Both the position numbers and the translations under genes were made by a program. The notes below the pieces were generated by a model that was not told the origin of the DNA, did no database searches, and was given only the letters and a program-made list of their open reading frames with translations. Below are positions 48,381 through 59,392 of a stretch of 64,000 nucleotides of DNA, piece by piece (position 1 is the stretch's first letter; the number at the start of each line of letters is the position of its first letter). Source of the DNA: Chinchilla lanigera (lineage: Eukaryota; Chordata; Mammalia; Rodentia; Chinchillidae); NCBI RefSeq assembly GCF_000276665.1, contig NW_004955502.1, positions 3,879,883 to 3,943,882 on the forward strand. Direction: 5' to 3'.

Positions 48381-51300
48381 ATAAAACATTTTAAGCATCA
48401 ACTGTTCCTTTCAATATACCATCAGACATCAGCACTTATCCCAGCTATTCTTCTATATACATACATAGAGATGATACAGATACAGCTATAGATAATGATT
48501 TTGCCTTCCTTCTTTCTTTTTTCTTCCTTCCCTCATCCTGGTTGTTCCTTCCTTTGAGCAATTTCTTTCCCTTTCCTGTCATCTACTGTACTTTTGAGTT
48601 TTACTTACTCTTTCATGTTCCTACACCAAGGAGACAATATGACATTTACACATGTGGGTCTCATTTATTTCACTTATGAGTATGGTCTCTAGTAGCATCC
48701 ATTTACCCACAAAAGCCTTTTTATCTATTTTTATAGCTGAGTAATACTTCACTGTATAAAAATACCACACCTTTTTTACCCATTCCTCAGTTGGTGGGCA
48801 TCTGGGTTGTGTCCAAGATTTAGCTATAAAAAATTGTGCTTCTATAAACATGGGTGCACATATATCGCTGTGGTATGACGTTTTTAATTCTTCTGGGAAA
48901 ATATCCAGAAGGGGAATAGCTGGGTTAAGTGGAACTTCTAATCCTTCTTTTGTGAGGAATCTCCAAACTGATTTCCACAGTGGCTGCACCAGTCTACACT
49001 CCCACCAACAGTGGAGAGGTGTTCCTTTTTCCCAATAGCCTCACCAGCATTTGTTATTGGTTGATTTCTTGATGATAGCCATTCTTTCTGGGAATCTCAG
49101 TGTTGTTTTAATTTCCATTTCTCAAATGACTAATAATGTTGAACAGTTTTTCATGTATTTATTTGCCATTAATATTTCTTCATCTGAGAAGTGTGTATTC
49201 ATCTCAGATGCCCATTTTTGGATTGGCTCTTTGAATTTTGGGGGCCTGATTTTTTTCAAAGCTTTATATGTTCTAGATAACGGTCCTTTGTCTGAAGGAC
49301 AGCCAGCTAAATTTTTTCCCAATTCATGGGTGTTCTTTTTACTCCCTTGGTGATTTCTTTTGACATGCAAAAACTTTTCAATAAGAGGAGATCCCAGTTG
49401 TTGATTATTTGAAGTATTTCCCATGCAGTTTGGTTTTTGTTCATCAACTCTCTGCCTACCCCTATGTCTTCAAGGTTTTTATCTACTTTGTCTTCCAGTA
49501 GATTTAGTGTTTCTGTTTTAATATTCAAATCTTTGATCCATTTTGACTTTAGTTTAGTGCATGGTGAAAGACATGAGTGTAGTTTTAGTCTTCAGCATGT
49601 GGAAAGCCAGTTTTTCCAGCACTATTTATTAAAGAGGCTATCTTTCTTCCAGTGAACTTGTTGGGCCCCTTTGTCAAAGATAAGGTGGCTGAGTGTGTCT
49701 GTAGCTATATCTGCATCTTCTAATCTGTTCCACTGATCTTCAGGTCTGATTTTTTGTTTTTTTGTTTTTTGTTTTTTGTGTTTTTGGGGTTTTTTTTGCC
49801 AGTACCATGCTGATTTTATCACAGTAGCTTTGTAGTATAATTTCAAGTCAGGAATTGTGATGCCTCTTGCCTTCCCTTTGTTTCCCAGGATTGCTTTTGC
49901 TATTCTAGGCCTATTCTGGTTCCAAATGAATTTTAGGAGTGTTTTCTCTAGATCTGTGAGGTATACTAATGGTATTTTACTTGGGATTGCATTGAATTTG
50001 TACAACCATTTTGGGAGTATGGCCATTTTCACAATGTTAGGTCTTCTTGCCCATGAGCAAGGAATATCTTTCCATTTTCTGATATCCTCTTTGATCTCTT
50101 TTTTCAGAGTATTATAATTTTCACTGTATAGATCTTTTATTAGATTGATTCCTAAGCACTTCATCTTTTTAGATGCTATTTTGAAAGGTGCGGTTTCCCT
50201 AATTTCTCTCTCAGTCTGTTTGTTGTTTGTGTACAGGAATGCTATTGATTTTCAAGTGCTGACTTTGTATGCAGCTATGATACTGAATTTGGTTATTAAA
50301 TCTATAAGCTTTTTGGTGGAGTTTTGGGGGTTTCTATGTAGAGTATCATGTTATCTGCAAATAATGATAATTTCACTTCTTCCTTTCCTATCCTTATTCC
50401 TCTTATTTCTTTCTCTTGTCTAATTGCTCTAGCCAATATTTCCAGAACTATATTGAATAGGAGTGGTGACAGTAGGCATCCTTGTCTTATTCCTGATTTT
50501 AAAGTGAAAGCTTTCAATTTTTGACCATTTCATAAAATGTTGGCCATTGGTTTGTCATAGATGGCTTTGATCAGATTGGGGTAAAGACCATCTATTCCTA
50601 TTTTCTGTAGCATTTTTATCATGAATGAATGTTGGACTTTATTGAAGGCTTTTTCTGCATCAGTGGAGATGATCATGTGATTTTTGTCTTTGGCTCTATT
50701 GATATGGTGTGTTATGTTAATTGATTTATGTATGTTGAACCATGCCTGCATTCCTGGAGTGAATCCCACTCGGTCGTGGTGTATAATCTTCTTGATGATT
50801 TGCTGCATTCTGTTTGCTAGTATTTTATTGAGAATTTTTGCATCTATGTTCATTAGGGAGATTGGCCTGTAGTTCTTTTTTTTTGGTTGGGTTTTTCTCT
50901 GGTTTTGGATAATACTTGCCTCCAGGAGGGAGTTGGGGAGAATTCCTTCCCTTTCAATTTCATTAAAGAGTTTGAGAAGAATTGGTTTTAAATCTTCTCT
51001 AAATTTCTTGTAGAATTCAGGGGTGAATCCATCAGGACCTGGGCTTTTCTTCATTGGCAATTTTTTTTATTACATTCTCAACTTCACTGGCTGATATTGA
51101 GTTATGCAGGATTTTTATATATTCTTCATTCACCTTTGGTAATTCATATATATGTAGAAGTCTGTCCATTTCTTCTGTGTTTTCCATCTTATGAGAGTAA
51201 AGATTTTCAAAGTAGGTATTGATGATCTTCCGAATGTCTATAGGATCTGTAGTGATTTCACCCTTTCATTCCCTATTGCATGTATTTCAGTTTTTCTTTC

Positions 51301-51630
51301 CTTTTTTTTGATAAGGTTAGCTAGGGGTTAATCTATTTTATTTATTCTTTCAAAGAATCAACTCTTTGATTCATTAATTCTTTGTATTTTTTTTTAGTCT
51401 CTATTGAATTAATTTCTGCCCTAAGCTTTATAATTCCCTGTCTTCTTTGGGCTTTGGGTTTGACTTGCTCTTCTTTTTCTAGAAGCTTGTGGTGCAGCAT
51501 TAGGTTGTTCATTTGTGCTTCTTCTGTTTCCCTGAGGTGGGAATTCACCACTATAAATTTCTCTCTGAAGACTGCTTTCATTGTGTCCTGCAGATTCCTG
51601 AAGTTGTATCCACATTTCCATTTGATTGTA

Positions 51631-51741
51631 CCTTTTTTTTTTTTTTTTTTTTTTTTGGTTTTTCTCCAGTACCAGGAACCGAACTCAAGACCTTGTGCTT
51701 GCCAGGCAGATGCTTTGCCACTGAGCTAAATCCCCAGCCCC
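51631..51741 (-). mobile_element. ID-type SINE inserted in L1
   Basis: tRNA-Ala-derived SINE in reverse orientation: T-run, then the complement of the 3' end, B box and A box, ending CCCCAGCCCC. Flanked by the target-site duplication TTTGATTGTA (51621-51630 and 51742-51751), so it inserted after the L1. Confidence 0.92.
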
Positions 51742-52425
51742 TTTGATTGTAAATAGTGTTTAATTTCTTATTTAATTTATCTGGACTCGTTAGTTGTTCA
51801 GGAGGGTGTTATTTAATTTCCATGTATTTATGGAATTTTTGTGATTTCTTTTGTCATTAATTTCCAATTTCATTGCCCTACAGTCTGATAGTATGCATAG
51901 GATAATTTCAGTACCTTTGCATTTACTTAAGCATGTTCTATGTGCTAGCATATGGTCTATTTTAGAGAATGCCCCATGTGCAGCTGAGAAGAATGTGTAT
52001 TCTGATGCTGTTTGATAGAATACTCTGTAAAGGCCTACTAAGTCCATTTGTATTACAGAGGACAAAGTTTAACCATGACAAAGTCTAAAAAGTAGGCAGA
52101 GGTGATAAGATCCTAAATATCACTATCACAAAAATAATCGATTTCTTTCTTTCTGTCTTGCATCTGCTGCATGAGAAACCAAGGAAGTCAACAGGTAATT
52201 GTTCTGTCTGGGGCAACCATGAAATCTTTAAGAAAAGAAAGGTATATTCCCTGTTACCTTTCAGGGCACTATTTTATACATTAAAAAATAAAAACTTCAA
52301 AAATAAGAGTTATTTAGCCTTGTGAATATTTTAAGGTAAAGTTTCTTGAATTTCTGTGAGGAACTCTTCAGGCTACTCAACTTTTCACACCAAGTCATCA
52401 CTCAAAGGTTCCTTTGATACAGCAT

Positions 52426-53378
52426 CTATCCCACAGTGACAAAGCGGCTTCCTCCATTGCTGTATGTGAGAATGGCTCTTTGTTCCTTCAGGATTCCAAA
52501 CTGCTCATGCCAAATCATCCCTGTCTGTTTCCCAACACTACTTATGTCAAATTGTAGGGGGACACCTTTAGGAACTTTCTGTACATCAGACTGTTCCCAT
52601 TCTGTCAAGAGTGAGGGTACAGCAGTACCAGTTAATCCTGGTTTCTGAGTTACTGGGCACTAAACCGCTCCAGGATTGTCAATGGACACAGGCAAAACTC
52701 CATTTGTGGTGGAAGTATGCCACTGACGAGTTCTCTTTGCTAGTGCACCATCTGGCAGTTAGTTGTTCTGTGTTCAACTGGGCCTGAACCTTCAGGCCTC
52801 TTTGGAGAAGAAAAGTTGCCTGATGAGTGTCTGTCTGATGGCTTAATTTATTTCTACTCCTGCTAAAATTAGCTGGAATGTTATTTTTTCTGTTTAACTG
52901 GTTAGGTCTCTTCAGAACTGTAGCTAGCTTTCTTTGCACTTCATTTTGTCTCAGAAGGTTTGCTTTTCTTTTTAACACTGGAAAATACCGTTCTATATTC
53001 TTGTCAGTTAGAGGTGGACGATTCATAGGACTAACTCCTTTCCAAATCCCAGTTGCTTTTCTAGCTGCAAGGCGAATGATAACTCCGTAAGGACATCTCT
53101 TCCCAGGCATTACTTTTCCTCTTCAGCTCAGGCTAGTTTTACAAAACCAGAATTCTGCTGCATTCCCCACCGTACTCTATTCCTGAATTGCCGAGCACTA
53201 CTTTGTTGGAGTCTTTTATTTAGTCTTGGAAAATTCTGCTTCTTTCCTTCCTTTCGATTCAATTTGATAATATCATCTAGAGACATATCAATTTTGTCAA
53301 GATTCTCATCGCCGCGGGCCTTTGGGGGTGGTGACGGGGTCGCTGCGGCCCCCACCAACCGGAACCAAGCCGGTTCAT
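52426..53378 (-). pseudogene. FYTTD1: FYTTD1 (UIF) processed pseudogene
   Basis: An intronless, disabled copy of FYTTD1, whose parent protein (UAP56-interacting factor, about 318 residues) helps export mRNA from the nucleus. In order one can read SPPPKARGDENLDKIDMSLD and the UAP56-binding-type motif LDDIIKLNRKEGKKQNFPRL, then a central stretch with MNRPPLTDKNIERYFPVLKR and NIPANFSR, and a C-terminus with KKVPKG-like [14 protein letters not shown] ending GGSRFVTVG and TAG at 52428-52426. The original ATG is at 53378. Damage: a one-base loss within the first eight codons (about 53360), a second one-base loss near 53141, a TGA at 53125-53123 (from an Arg CGA), a net +1 change near 52741-52762, and a TAG at 52662-52660 (from Gln CAG). 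No introns interrupt it, so it is a retrocopy. About 100 bases of 5' UTR (to about 53482) and about 365 bases of 3' UTR-like sequence (to about 52060) accompany it. It cannot make UIF. Confidence 0.95.
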
Positions 53379-53482
53379 GGCCCCGAGACTAGCCCTGACG
53401 GGTCAGCAGTAGCTGGTAAGGCGGAGTCCCAGGCCCGCCACCTCACTCACACACTCAGACTGACCGCAGAGCGGGTGCACCT

Positions 53483-53497
53483 GAGGTGTGGATTTTA
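53483..53497. repeat. candidate target-site duplication, FYTTD1 side
   Basis: GAGGTGTGGATTTTA, followed by AAAAGCC on the plus strand. Partner of 47998-48012. On the minus strand the insertion point reads TTTT/AAAATCC, the preferred L1 endonuclease cleavage pattern. Confidence 0.55.
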
Positions 53498-53782
53498 AAA
53501 GCCAATAACAAGGATTGACAGGAGCAGGAGTTATTTTCGCATTTCAGGTATCCAGTATTTTGATAAAGGAAACTTCTACAAACTGTATACACAGCCTTAA
53601 AATTTGTTTTATGATAGTTGAAGGATAAAGTCCCAAGACAGCTGATTATTTGATCGAAATTTTTAAGGCTGTGTATACAATTTGTAAAAAACAGTTTCGA
53701 AAAAAGTTTTTGAAAAGTTTTCGAGAAACTTATTGACAAAGAATTACTAAAGTCTTATTTATAGTGTTGGGCGCCAAATTCT
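53498..53782. other. unclassified segment with an inverted repeat and a PBS-like motif
   Basis: Lies between the FYTTD1/L1 insertion and an old L1 fragment. It holds an imperfect inverted repeat (53577-53605 and 53657-53685). At its right end, read on the minus strand, it starts TGTGGTAGAATTTGGCGCCCAACA, containing TGGCGCCCAAC, which resembles a lysine-tRNA retroviral primer-binding site. There is no open frame of note and no LTR was found beside it. It may be part of an LTR or a non-autonomous element; I could not classify it. Confidence 0.35.
53577..53685. repeat. imperfect inverted repeat (hairpin)
   Basis: The left arm, TACAAACTGTATACACAGCC plus TTAAAATTT, and the right arm, which is the complement of TACAAATTGTATACACAGCC plus TTAAAAATTT, are nearly identical over about 29 bases and separated by 51 bases (53606-53656). 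Confidence 0.85.
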
Positions 53783-54120
53783 ACCACACTGGAAACAATT
53801 CAGAGGACCAATATTGAAGGGATCATTAAATAAGTTATAGTTCATTCATTTGTTGGAAACTTACACAGGAAATAAAAATCACATATAAAACTATCTTTAA
53901 TAGAATGCTACTTTTGTTAATATAGTATCTAAGTTATTGAGAAAGTAAAGACTTGGAAAATAAGCCATTCAGTTATTTTTGGGCAGTGAAAGTATGTATA
54001 AGTTTTTCCTTATCTTTTAAATTTTTTTCCCAAATAGTCTACAGTAAACATGTATTACTCTTACATTAAACTTTATTATTAAAAAGTAAGATATGACACC
54101 ATTCAATATAAAAGTATCAT
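53783..54120 (+). mobile_element. old L1 3' fragment
   Basis: GGAAACAATTCAGAGGACCAATATTGAAGG-like text, then a decayed stretch reminiscent of old L1M or HAL1 3' ends (mutated versions of the block that normally says a few nucleotides after GGAAACAACC, then AATAAATTATGG). Diverged; the boundaries are approximate. Confidence 0.4.
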
Positions 54121-54814
54121 ATTTTTATGAAAAAGAATGAAAGTACTTATGAGTTAAAACCCGGATAAGTATTATGTACTGTAAAATGTGCCCTATAATT
54201 CCAAAAAAGACAAGGGGTGCTGATGTCTTAACCACCACACTCAGGCCAAGCCTAGTGCATGCCCCACTGGTCATTTGGGGTGATTCCGTGCTGTTGGGGG
54301 GCGCTGTTGTCACTCTTTCTTTTGTTCTCTGGCCTTTGTTTTGCTTTCATAATAGCCTTCTTACCTGAAAGCCCATGTCTTCCATGAATATATCGCCACT
54401 TCATTTCACTACAAGCTGAATCTCCCTAGAAATCTGAAGCATGTGGTATCTGTAGTTCTCATTTGACACTTAAATTATTTTGTCTTATTTTGAGGTGTTC
54501 TTTTTTAGCATTGATATTTTGATGCACCAACTGAAATTGTAAACTCCACTAAAGAAAGGGATAATGCTGAAATATTTGTACTCCTATTTAGTCACTCAAA
54601 AAAAAGTATTGAGCACATGGTATGTGCTAGCCACTATTTGAGATATATAGAGACACATAAGTTTTAAAAGAAAGAAAAATAAATCCATGTCATTGACAGC
54701 TTAAAATGTAGTAGCAGAGCCTGATACTTGGTATTATGTCATATGTGATGCAAATTCACAATAAATTATGGCAATGGTGGTGACAGTAATGAAGACAGAA
54801 ACAGTGACAAACAC

Positions 54815-55416
54815 TGTACTCGTTAGTTTCTGTTGCTGCCATGACAAATTACTATAAATTTCATGGCTTAAAACAATATCCACTTTTTATCTCACAATCT
54901 CCACAAGTCAGAAATCCAGGGGCAGTGTGGGTCAGCTGGCGTCTGTTCAGAGTTTCACAGGATGAACTCCAGGTACCTAGGTCTGTGTTCCTTGTTGGGA
55001 GGGGGATGTCTGGGAAAGGATCAGTGCCCAGCTTCCTTCTGGTTGTTAGCAGGAGTCAGCTCCCTGTAGCTGCAAGAGTGAGATCTCTGTTCTTTGCTGA
55101 GAGTCTGCTGGGAGGCCCTTACCTCCTGGAAGCCTTCCTGGTCCTCAACCATGGACACCACCAACAGGACACTGAACCTTTCTCACAGTTGGGATCTCTC
55201 TGACTTCTTGTGCCATATTTCCCTTGCCCTGAGATCAGGAAATTCTCTGCTTTTAAGGATATATTGGATTAAATCAGACCCAGCTACATGATGCAGAATA
55301 ATCTTCTCATTTTAGGTTCATAACCTTAATCACATTTGTAGTCTTTCATGTGATATATTCTTAGGAGGCAGGGATTAAAGTGTAGGTATCTTTGAGGAGC
55401 CATTCTACCTATCACA
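54815..55416 (-). mobile_element. MaLR/ERVL-type LTR
   Basis: Read on the minus strand it starts TGTGATAGGTAGAATGGCTCC and ends TTTTAAGCCATGAAATTTAT, TGGCAGCAACAGAAACTAAC, ACA. These are blocks of mammalian MLT1/MaLR-like LTRs. An apparent 120-codon frame on the plus strand here is fortuitous. The subfamily is not certain. Confidence 0.65.
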
Positions 55417-56514
55417 AATAGTAGTAACAAAGAACAACTGCTTGAAATATGCCTAACTAAAATTATGGACTCAACTCAAGCAATTCAACTGGATTCCATG
55501 GAGCTCAATGTCTTCCTTTACTAGAAAATGTGGCAAAGCATTTCTTTGCAAGTTGTAAAGCAAAAAGATTTTCAAAGGTGGTGCTATACTACTCTCAATT
55601 TCAAATCCAAGCATTTCTACAGTAGCCCTGCTTCTTGAGCATCAGATCTGGAACACACTGACAGTCTTTGCTTGCCACTGTTTTTAATTAGCAGAAACTA
55701 TCTTGAGCCATAGTTGAGTTTTCCCCTTGTCACTTCTTCTTTTTTTTGTTGGATTAGTTAATTTCCTCTCATCTCAGTCCTTGCTTGCATCAGTCAGGCA
55801 TGGAGAAACGCAGAGAACAGGAGACATTTTTTTGGAGGTGGAAGGGAGAAAACCTGTGCATTACCTTCTGATGCCCAGACGCAGCTTCTCTACCAGACCA
55901 GATCAGACCGTGCAGTGAACAGAAAGAGAATGGGGGCAGGAGAACATTTGAAAAAAGTCTGTCTGGCCTCCTTGGAAATGGAAAGAACAGAGTGGTCAAA
56001 GACTAATCCGCTGGCACTACAAACAGACTTTCAAGAGATTGTGGAGGGGACAATGCCAAATCAAAGTGACAGACAGCTCTTTTAACACTTGTACATTGCC
56101 ACTTATTCATGTGAAGAGGCAAAAGGAAATGCTTTCAAGCCAGACTCCAGATACAGAAAGGGGCCCAGGCTCAAACACCCCTCCCTGCCGGGGACACACT
56201 GCCACTCAAGTGTGTCTTTGCTGTGAGGTGAACAGCTGCCCTGGTCTGCTCCTGACATTACATTGTAAGAGGTGAAAAACTGGAATTTTAAAGGTTTATT
56301 TTCTTTGTTTTTCACGGCTTGAATGAATTGAAAGCTTATTTCTCACTGCAAGGTCTAAGCAGTGGTGCTAATTGGAAGAAAAATAACTTTTAAAAGTTTT
56401 ATGTACTGATATCGGATGATGGAGCAATCAAGTTAGAAATACAGGCCAAGAGCTTTGTAAATTGTGGAGCAAAAAGATTTTTTTAAAGGTCACTGATATT
56501 ACTATTCTTAATTC

Positions 56515-56578
56515 CAATTCTTTTATCTTATTAATGAGAAAACTGGCCTCGGAACAGCTTGACTTTCTCATGATTATG
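56515..56578 (-). mobile_element. MIR SINE fragment
   Basis: Antisense MIR: ATTCTTTTATCTTATTAATG, AGAAAACTGGCCTCGGAAC. Short and diverged. Confidence 0.45.
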
Positions 56579-57307
56579 TCATTCCCTCACCCTACAAACC
56601 TTCAAGGGTTCTCAAGTTGCCAACCAGAAAGGCTTTCTCATGTGGGACCTCTACCTTCCAGTCATAGCAACTATTAATTACTGAACAGTCACTGATGTCA
56701 AGACATCACAATCAAGGGTCACTGAGCAGCAGAACTATGTCCTGAGAAATGTGTTCTTAAGCAGTTTCTTCAACCATGCTAACATTAGAGTGCAGTTAGA
56801 CAAATCTCAATGGTCCATCACTTAAAACTCTTTGATGCAATGAAGACACAGAAAACACAAGATATATGAGATTCCTACACCTGTAACATGGTAGATTGTT
56901 AAGCAGTTAATGTTTTATGAGTAGGAGTATACTCTAAAATAATAATAAATAGTACAGCAAACAAATCAATAACAGACACTTGTTATCATTATCAAGTACT
57001 AGTGCTTATACTGTACACAATTGCATGTGTTGGACTTTTATTTGCCTGGTGGTGTAGGTTTCCTTTGACCAGCAGAGATGAGTAATGTATTGTGCTCCAA
57101 AGCTGCACTACAATATCACTGAGTTTTTCAGCTCTGTTATAATCCTCGAGGACCGCCATCAGTGCGGAAACATTATGAGGCACATGACTGCGGACACAGG
57201 CAGAATCATAAAATATGTTCTGTTTCTTAAAGATCTTTATAATCCTTCTGTTTCCTGTATGAACAATAACAATATCATTAAACTCATCTGTCCAATATAC
57301 CCTAACC

Positions 57308-57388
57308 CAGTGGTGGCAAACCTATGGTACATGTACAGGAACCAGCTCTTTGTTATCACTGGAAACTCTAAAAGGTTCACCATCACTA
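57308..57388. mobile_element. hAT-like MITE
   Basis: Left end CAGTGGTGGCAAACCTAT; right end, complemented, TAGTGATGGTGAACCTTT: an inverted pair with 13 of 18 matches over an 81-bp element. The flanking 8-mers CCCTAACC and GCCTGGAC are only weakly alike. Confidence 0.6.
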
Positions 57389-59264
57389 GCCTGGACCCCC
57401 ACTTTTCTGTTTGCACCATCTCCCTTAGCTAAGGTGCTCTGCACCATCACGACCTCTTTCTTTGGAAATCTCTCCCACCCACCCAGGCCCTGTTCAAATG
57501 GAACCTCACTTAGGAAGTCTTCCACACACTATTAGATGAGGAGTTGTAATACTGAGATTTTCTTTCTCATGGGGACATTTGGTAGTGTCTGGAAACATTT
57601 CTGATTGCCGTAAAGGGGCAGGAGCTGTATGGCATCTACAGGTAGAATCCAGAGATGCTGCTAAACATCCTACAATACACAGAGCAGCCCCTCACAGGAA
57701 AGGTATATCCAACCAGAAACACTATGTCCTTGAAATTCCCACGTTAAACGTGTGAATAATCTTTGATCATCTGCTGGCAGCATATATTTTAGCATATACT
57801 TACTTGCCATATCATGAAGGATGCTTGGTTAATTCTGACTCTCAGATGAAGAACAAATAAGGTTTTAATGTCAACTATGTCCCACAGACATTCTTATTTT
57901 GGAAAAATTCTTTCTATATATGACATTTCCTTCACCACTTTTTCCCTGCCTGTGTTCTTTTTCTAAAAGATTTGGAAGTTTGTAAAAGAAAGGAATAATT
58001 TTATGCTACTAAGCTCATAGTAAGCACTGGGGGAAAAAAAACTTTACTGATCATAGTGATAAAATTGGTTTGTTGTTGTTGCTGTTACTGTTTTTGCTGT
58101 TCTTTAGTACATATGAGCACTCTGGGCTCATAGTTATTACTGCCATATTTTACCAGATCCAATGTTCTCAAGACTCCCTCACCTTTACACTAAGTTCTCG
58201 ATTCCTTGCTCTCATGAAGACAGGAAGTCCCATGAAGAAAATGCCAGATCCTAAATCAGATAGATGAGTCTGATCCAAGTTGAGAGAGTGATATGTCAAG
58301 TTTGGCATGATAAAAAGATGTGAACCTACTGCATTCATTTCATCTGATCATTCATTTCCACACACACATACTTCATTATAGAACTCGTCACATATAAATT
58401 CTCAGGAGCTGAGAGAAGAAAGCGGGAGTCACCTATTTGGGGCAATCTCTTCACTTTCTGTTTGGTCCACAGGGTATAGAAAGTCCTAAAATCAGAACAG
58501 AATGCTGCCATAAAGATTATCCTTCATCCTACTTCCACATGGCATTCACATTAACCTCATCAAAGTTCTAACTCCCCCCTACAATGTTTAATGCACTGAT
58601 GTTTTTAAAATATCTAATGCTAACAAAGTCTGTCTTTCACTGTCACCTATTTATCAGTGACCTCAGCACGTGTTTAATCTCCCTAGATCGAAATCAGCAG
58701 TGGCTAAGAGGAATGGTTATCGTGTGACATCTACATCCTAACCACGTTGAAAAATGTCACTGTTTAGACTAGATATTCTGTGAATGCAAAATCAACCCAA
58801 TTTTAAAGAGTCAATGAATTTTTAGTATAAGTATGTCATCACTGAAATATTTCCAGCTTACTTATACAAAAAACTATTCATTCTTTATCTGATATGCAAA
58901 TTTATCCAGGTATCCTTTATTTTATCATCCAACCTATCCCTTGCGGACACTAGGCACTATTCAGAGACTCCAAGTGTCAGAACTAGGGAAGATGTTGCTG
59001 CATCTAATGAGCAGAGACCAGGAATGTCATTCAACATCCTGCAATGCCTATGGCAGCCCACCCCAACAAAACTCATTCAGCTCAAATTGTCAATAACACT
59101 GAAATTGAGAAATCTCCTAGAACAACTTTTGAGAACGTATAAGTTGCTCTCTGCACACACATACACATTTCCTTTTCATGGTACGGACTGAACACTACAG
59201 CTCCATGCATGCTAAGCACAAACTACTACTACAGCTCCCTCTCCTCCAGCCCTCCCTTTTCTGT

Positions 59265-59392
59265 GAATCAGAAATAAACAGAAGGCCTAGGGGAGTTAAA
59301 GTGGCTTGCTCTAAGTGTCACAGCTAATTACGTTCAAAGTTGGTTAACATAGAGGCAAGCCCAAAAAACTAGTTCCACTTCTGTGTGGCCCA
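59265..59392 (-). mobile_element. MIR SINE fragment
   Basis: Antisense MIR: AGTTAAAGTGGCTTGCTCTA, AGTGTCACAGCTAATTACG and AGGCAAGCCC. Confidence 0.55.

Larger units (their letters stand above)
48013..52060 (-). mobile_element. 5'-truncated L1 (LINE-1), ORF2 and 3' UTR
   Basis: A minus-strand L1 beginning inside the ORF2 endonuclease domain (the DLV-YR...EYTFFS region near 52055) and running through reverse transcriptase to the C-terminal zinc-knuckle region (WKSVWRFL, about 48990) and a 3' UTR that ends in an A-rich tail (T-rich on the plus strand, 48013-48036). Readable RT blocks include [14 protein letters not shown] (about 51050), [19 protein letters not shown], a GFTPGMQ block and SLFADN (about 50340). 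The last should be FADD, so a catalytic aspartate is replaced by asparagine. Several frameshifts separate the open pieces at 51342-51581, 50530-51060, 50302-50517, 49622-50164, 49122-49528 and 48621-48989. It is dead. A SINE interrupts it at 51631-51741. Its 5' end abuts the FYTTD1 copy with no poly(A) between. Confidence 0.93.

Noticed and set aside
54841..55203. A 120-codon open frame on the plus strand
   Set aside because: It lies wholly within a reverse-oriented MaLR-type LTR and shows no protein family resemblance.
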